From positions 1,178,001 to 1,242,000 of the forward strand of contig NZ_OZ244111.1 of the NCBI RefSeq assembly GCF_965215655.1: DNA of 64,000 bases, given 5' to 3'. Of this stretch, positions 60,130 to 64,000 are shown piece after piece (position 1 is the first letter of the stretch; each line of letters opens with the position of its first letter). This DNA is from Nioella sp965215655 (GTDB taxonomy: Bacteria > Pseudomonadota > Alphaproteobacteria > Rhodobacterales > Rhodobacteraceae). Position numbers and translations under genes: made by a program. The notes below the pieces were generated by a model. That model was not told where the DNA came from and ran no database searches. It saw only the letters and a list, made by a program, of their open reading frames with translations.

Positions 60130-60182
60130 TGTGGCCTCTTGGATGAGATGCGCCCGTTCGGCGCAAGGAGAACAAAAGCATA

Positions 60183-60989
60183 ATGACGGCAGAACAGGCA
60201 AACGAAACCGCCGCACCGGTAGTCAAGGCCGAGGGCCTCAACCTCGTCTTCGAAACGAATGATGGCCCCGTACATGCGCTGAAGGATGTCGACCTGGAGA
60301 TCGACAAGGGCGAGTTCGTCAGCTTCATCGGCCCCTCGGGCTGCGGCAAGACCACCTTCCTGCGCTGTATCGCGGCGCTGGAAACGCCCACGGGCGGCAG
60401 CCTGAGCGTGAACGGGATGAGCCCGGACGAGGCGCGCCGGAAGCGGGCTTATGGCTATGTGTTCCAGGCTGCGGGTCTTTACCCGTGGCGCACCATCGCG
60501 GGCAATATCAAACTGCCGCTGGAGATCATGGGATATAGCCGTGCGGATCAGGATGATCGCGTTAAGAACGTTCTGGAACTTGTTGATCTTGCAGGGTTTG
60601 GCAAGAAATACCCCTGGCAGTTGTCGGGCGGGATGCAGCAGCGCGCCAGCATCGCTCGGGCGCTGGCCTTTGATGCCGATATCCTGCTGATGGACGAGCC
60701 GTTCGGGGCCTTGGACGAGATCGTGCGCGACCATCTGAACGAGCAGCTTTTGCAGCTTTGGGCCCGCACGAACAAGACCATTGGCTTCGTCACCCATTCG
60801 ATCCCTGAAGCGGTTTATCTCTCGACCAAGATCGTGGTGATGAGCCCGCGTCCGGGCCGGATCACCGACATCATCGACAGCCCGCTGCCGAAGGAACGCC
60901 CCCTCGATATCCGCGACACGCCGGAGTTTCTGGAGATCGCCCACAGGGTGCGGGAGGGGCTGCGTGCCGGTCATGCCTATGACGACTGA
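60183..60989 (+). CDS. ABC transporter ATP-binding protein (NitT/TauT type), probable pyrimidine uptake
   Basis: 268 residues. Walker A is GPSGCGKTT, signature LSGGMQQRASIARAL and Walker B ILLMDEPFGALD, with the C-terminal R-rich region of the SsuB/TauB/ThiZ group. It energises the two permeases and the THI5/NMT1-like binding protein that follow. Its location in the pyrimidine cluster suggests uracil, thymine or a precursor as ligand. It is divergent from the cupin gene, with 53 bp between them. Confidence 0.88.
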   Translation: MTAEQANETAAPVVKAEGLNLVFETNDGPVHALKDVDLEIDKGEFVSFIGPSGCGKTTFLRCIAALETPTGGSLSVNGMSPDEARRKRAYGYVFQAAGLYPWRTIAGNIKLPLEIMGYSRADQDDRVKNVLELVDLAGFGKKYPWQLSGGMQQRASIARALAFDADILLMDEPFGALDEIVRDHLNEQLLQLWARTNKTIGFVTHSIPEAVYLSTKIVVMSPRPGRITDIIDSPLPKERPLDIRDTPEFLEIAHRVREGLRAGHAYDD

Positions 60990-61010
60990 GGCCCCGAAAA
61001 TGGGGGGGTG

Positions 61011-61054
61011 CCCCCCGTACACCCCCTGTACACCCCCTGTGCACCCCCTGTGCA
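61011..61054. repeat. Four tandem 11-bp repeats between ABC ATPase and permease genes
   Basis: Four consecutive 11-bp units: CCCCCCGTACA, CCCCCTGTACA, CCCCCTGTGCA and CCCCCTGTGCA. They occupy half of the 89-bp gap between the ATPase stop and the first permease start and end 25 bp before it. The 11-bp period is about one helical turn. The GC-rich transcript preceded by GGGGGGG at 61002-61008 could also fold. Confidence 0.85.
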
Positions 61055-61078
61055 GACAGATGGCACCGGAGGCAGGTC

Positions 61079-62071
61079 ATGCGTAACCTGCTGCCCATTC
61101 TGACCATCGTCGCGGTGATCCTCGGGGTCTGGTACCTGGCGGTCGGGCCGATGAACTTCCGGCTGGCGCTGGATGCCGCGACGCGGGGCGGGGCGGATGT
61201 GACGCCCGCCACGCCCGATGAACAGGGGCAGACCGGGCTCATTCGGCTGATGCTGGACAATCCCGGTGTGATGCCAGCCGCCTATGCGTTCGAACGCCCC
61301 CGCCTGCCGCAACCTCAGGACGTGGTGGTTGAGATCTATGAGAACACGATCGGGCTGGCCCGGCGCTGTGAATGGCAGGGGTTCGGGGCGGAGCGGGACA
61401 ACTGGTCACCTCTGTCGGATGGCTGCCTGCGGGTGATCGAGAACCGCCGGTCGCTGATCTTCCACGCCTGGCAGACGCTGGCGCCGACTTTGCTGGGCTT
61501 TGCCATTGGCACCGGGTTGGGTGTGCTGCTGGCCGTGGGCATCGTCTATAACCGGACGATGGATCTGAGCGTGATGCCCTGGGCGATTGCGTCTCAGACC
61601 ATCCCGATCCTTGCGATTGCACCGATGGTGATCGTGGTGCTGAACGCGGTTGGCATCCAGGGGCTGCTGCCGAAATCGCTGATTTCCTCATATCTCAGTT
61701 TCTTCCCGGTCGTGGTCGGCATGGTGAAGGGGCTGCGCAGCCCCGGGCCGATGGACCTTGACCTGTTGCGCACCTACTCGGCCAGCGGCGCGCAGGAGTT
61801 CTGGAAACTGCGTCTGCCGAGCTCGCTGCCCTATCTCTTTGCCTCGCTGAAGATTGGCGTGGCGGCGGCGCTTGTCGGCACCATCGTGGCGGAGCTGCCC
61901 ACGGGCGCGCGGTTCGGGCTGGGATCACGGCTGTTGACCGGCAGCTATTACGGGCAGACGGTGCAGATCTGGGCGGCGCTGATCATGGCGGCCATCTGTG
62001 CGGCGCTGCTGGTCTGGCTGATCGGGGCGGTCGAGAAGCGGACATTGACACGGTTGGGGTTGGTGCGATGA
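61079..62071 (+). CDS. ABC transporter permease 1 with extra periplasmic segment
   Basis: 330 residues. One N-terminal helix (LLPILTIVAVILGVWYLAVG) is followed by about 100 soluble residues containing two Cys (ARRCEWQG, SDGCLRV) before the usual permease core begins near residue 130. The core has the EAA-like loop around TYSASGAQEFWKLRLPSSLP. Ordinary NitT/TauT permeases are about 250-270 residues, so this one has an extended first loop, probably periplasmic. GGAGGCAGG precedes the ATG. The stop overlaps the next start. Confidence 0.85.
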   Translation: MRNLLPILTIVAVILGVWYLAVGPMNFRLALDAATRGGADVTPATPDEQGQTGLIRLMLDNPGVMPAAYAFERPRLPQPQDVVVEIYENTIGLARRCEWQGFGAERDNWSPLSDGCLRVIENRRSLIFHAWQTLAPTLLGFAIGTGLGVLLAVGIVYNRTMDLSVMPWAIASQTIPILAIAPMVIVVLNAVGIQGLLPKSLISSYLSFFPVVVGMVKGLRSPGPMDLDLLRTYSASGAQEFWKLRLPSSLPYLFASLKIGVAAALVGTIVAELPTGARFGLGSRLLTGSYYGQTVQIWAALIMAAICAALLVWLIGAVEKRTLTRLGLVR

Positions 62072-62997
62072 CGGCGTTGGCACAGAAATACGCGGAGTTC
62101 TCGCGCTCGATCCTTGCTGGAGTTGCTGCACTACTGGTTGTGAGTTTTGTGATCGACTGGCGGCTTGGGCTTATCTTAAGCGTCTGGCTGGCGGCATGGG
62201 GCGTGAATATCGTGCTGACCGAAAGCGGCAGCCCGGCCCGGCGCTTCGTCGTGCCAACCATTTTCGGCATCACGCTGCTGGTGCTGTGGCAAATGTCCGT
62301 GCGGCTCTTCGATATCAGCCAGGTCATCCTGCCCGCGCCGACGGATATCTGGGTGGCGCTGACCACATCCGGCCCCGTCCTGTGGGCCGATTTCGTGCAG
62401 ACCGTCGTGAAAGGCGCGCTGAGCGGATACATTATTGGCGCGGTTCTGGCCATTGCCACGGCCATCGCGGTGGACCGGTCGCAATTCCTGCAACGGGGTC
62501 TCTTGCCCGTGGGCAATTTCATCGCCGCGCTGCCCATCGTGGGCACGGCGCCCATTCTGGTCATGTGGTTCGGCTTCGGCTGGCAATCGAAGGCGGCTGT
62601 CGTGGTGGTCATGGTGTTCTTCCCGATTCTGGTGAACACGGTGGCGGGGCTGAAGGAAACCGACGCCATGCAGCGCGACCTGATGCGAACCTATGCGGCG
62701 AGTTACTGGCAGAGCTTCGCCAAGCTGCGCCTGCCTGCCGCGCTGCCCTTCATCTTCAACGGGCTGAAAGTTTCAACAACGCTGGCGCTGATTGGTGCTA
62801 TCGTGGCGGAATTCTTCGGCTCGCCCATTGTCGGCATGGGGTTTCGCATCAAGACCTCGTTCGGCACGCTGGAACTGGCTATGGTCTGGGCAGAGATTGC
62901 CGTGGCCGCCGTGGCAGGCTCCGGCTTTTACGGTTTGGTGACGCTGGCGGAGAAACGGCTCACCTTCTGGCACCCGTCGCAAAGGACGGGACGATAA
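62068..62997 (+). CDS. ABC transporter permease 2
   Basis: 309 residues and about seven hydrophobic helices. The EAA loop is TYAASYWQSFAKLRLPAALP, the coupling site for the ATPase. It overlaps the first permease by 4 bp (ATGA). The two permeases are related in the core but not in the N-terminal part. With the ATPase and the binding protein it forms a complete importer. Confidence 0.88.
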   Translation: MTALAQKYAEFSRSILAGVAALLVVSFVIDWRLGLILSVWLAAWGVNIVLTESGSPARRFVVPTIFGITLLVLWQMSVRLFDISQVILPAPTDIWVALTTSGPVLWADFVQTVVKGALSGYIIGAVLAIATAIAVDRSQFLQRGLLPVGNFIAALPIVGTAPILVMWFGFGWQSKAAVVVVMVFFPILVNTVAGLKETDAMQRDLMRTYAASYWQSFAKLRLPAALPFIFNGLKVSTTLALIGAIVAEFFGSPIVGMGFRIKTSFGTLELAMVWAEIAVAAVAGSGFYGLVTLAEKRLTFWHPSQRTGR

Positions 62998-63032
62998 ACG
63001 ACAACAGAGATCCAACACTCGGAGGTAAGACA

Positions 63033-64000
63033 ATGAAGAAACTGATGACATCGGCGCTGGCGCTCGGCCTTGCGACCGGCGCGGCTGCGGCCGACGAGGT
63101 GACGCTGCAGTTGCAGTGGGTCACGCAGGCGCAGTTCGCGGGCTACTATGTGGCGCTGGAGAACGGCTATTACGAGGAAGAAGGGCTCGACGTGACGATC
63201 CAGCCCGGTGGCCCTGATATCGCACCGCCGCAGGTGCTGGCCGGTGGCGGCGCCGACGTGATGCTGAACTGGATGCCCTCGGCGCTGGCGGCGCGGGAAC
63301 GCGGCCTGCCGGTAGTCAATATCGCGCAGCCCTTTGCGCGGTCTGGCCTGATGCTGACCTGTTGGGCGGATTCGGGCATCACCGAGCCTGCGGATCTTGC
63401 CGGTCACACAATCGGCGTCTGGTTCTTCGGCAATGAATACCCGTTCCTGAGCTGGATGAGCCAGCTTGGCATTCCGACCGACGGGTCCGAGGGCGGCGTG
63501 ACCGTCCTGCAGCAGGGCTTCAACGTCGATCCGCTGTTGCAGCGGCAGGCGGACTGCATCTCGACCATGACCTATAACGAATATGGTCAGGTGCTGGATG
63601 CGGGCGTCAGCCCCGATGACCTGATCACCTTCCAGTATGAGGATCAGGGCGTTGCCACGCTGGAAGACGGCATGTGGGTGCTGGAAGAGAACCTGGAAGA
63701 CCCGGAATTCGTCGACCGTATGGCCCGCTTCGTGCGCGCCTCGATGCGCGGTTGGGACTGGGCCGAGGAAAACCCCGATGAGGCGGCGATGATCGTGCTG
63801 GACTATGACGAGACCGGTGCGCAGACCGAGGCGCACCAGATCCGCATGATGGGCGAGATCGCGTTGCTGACCGCCGGGTCCGACGGGCGTCTGGACGAGG
63901 CCGCCTATCAGCGCACGGTGGATACGCTGCTGGCCGGTGGCTCTGACCCCGTGATCACGGCAGAGCCCGAGGGTGCCTTTACCCATGTCGTCACCGATAT
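63033..64000 (+). CDS. ABC transporter substrate-binding protein, THI5/NMT1-like (cut by window end)
   Basis: The first 322 residues are present; the stop lies beyond 64000. A Sec signal peptide (MKKLMTSALALGLATGAAAA) is followed by LQLQWVTQAQFAGYYVALEN and the ITEPADLAGHTIGVW region, typical of the THI5/NMT1-like branch that binds pyrimidines and related aromatics. GGAGGT lies 6 bp before the ATG. It completes the importer of the pyrimidine cluster; the ligand is inferred. Confidence 0.88.
   Translation, partial: MKKLMTSALALGLATGAAAADEVTLQLQWVTQAQFAGYYVALENGYYEEEGLDVTIQPGGPDIAPPQVLAGGGADVMLNWMPSALAARERGLPVVNIAQPFARSGLMLTCWADSGITEPADLAGHTIGVWFFGNEYPFLSWMSQLGIPTDGSEGGVTVLQQGFNVDPLLQRQADCISTMTYNEYGQVLDAGVSPDDLITFQYEDQGVATLEDGMWVLEENLEDPEFVDRMARFVRASMRGWDWAEENPDEAAMIVLDYDETGAQTEAHQIRMMGEIALLTAGSDGRLDEAAYQRTVDTLLAGGSDPVITAEPEGAFTHVVTD

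Noticed and set aside
61011..61054. 11-bp tandem repeats considered as a CRISPR array
   Set aside because: Units are too short, contiguous, without spacers, and no cas genes are present.

Overview
The window is high-GC DNA from an alphaproteobacterium, most likely a marine member of the Rhodobacteraceae (Roseobacter group). The basis is the gene content: a dihydroxypropanesulfonate/sulfolactate module with a TRAP transporter, a ccmABCDG cluster facing acnA, the nucleoid protein GapR, an NDUFA12-like complex I subunit, Lrp-controlled alanine dehydrogenase, intergenic repeats of a type I associate with this family, and numerous Hint-domain proteins. No rRNA, tRNA, CRISPR array or transposase was found.

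Layout. 1-9628: a LacI-type regulator (cut by the window edge) with two operator palindromes, then a co-directional run of TRAP transporter, hpsN, hpsO, hpsP, suyAB, a sulfolactate/malate-type dehydrogenase and a universal stress protein. Together they can import 2,3-dihydroxypropane-1-sulfonate, oxidise it to sulfolactate and cleave that to pyruvate and sulfite. 9629-16816: quinone oxidoreductase, XRE regulator, HisN-like phosphatase, two purine deaminases around a CAP-domain lipoprotein, and MgtE. 16829-20155: a very large one-TM protein with a secretin-system-like C-terminus. 20519-27734: metY, ccmGDCBA and acnA.

27649-45192 is the accessory heart of the window. Eight proteins end in a closely related Hint (Hedgehog/intein-type) module. 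Six are short, with diversified N-termini that often carry an EF-hand-like loop. Two are large secreted-protease architectures: trypsin-like plus RTX plus Hint, and PPC plus serralysin-type metalloprotease plus RTX plus Hint. The first two Hint genes are bracketed by a direct duplication of the acnA 3' end with its terminator. Three Hint genes share long, nearly identical DNA tracts, pointing to recent duplication or gene conversion. A block of ordinary genes (DDAH-like hydrolase to alanine dehydrogenase) interrupts the array.

45342-51114: NDUFA12-like protein, mlaD, a DUF2155 protein, aat, a Tat-exported agmatine deiminase-like protein, a GNAT acetyltransferase, and accBC. 51395-64000: reductive pyrimidine catabolism. 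It contains preT and preA, an aminotransferase, a RutR-type regulator, N-carbamoyl-beta-alanine amidohydrolase, dihydropyrimidinase, a cupin, and an ABC importer with a THI5/NMT1-like binding protein cut by the window end. A near-perfect RutR box precedes the amidohydrolase, and a weaker one lies between accB and preT. Two loci carry clusters of perfect palindromes centred on TTCGAA.
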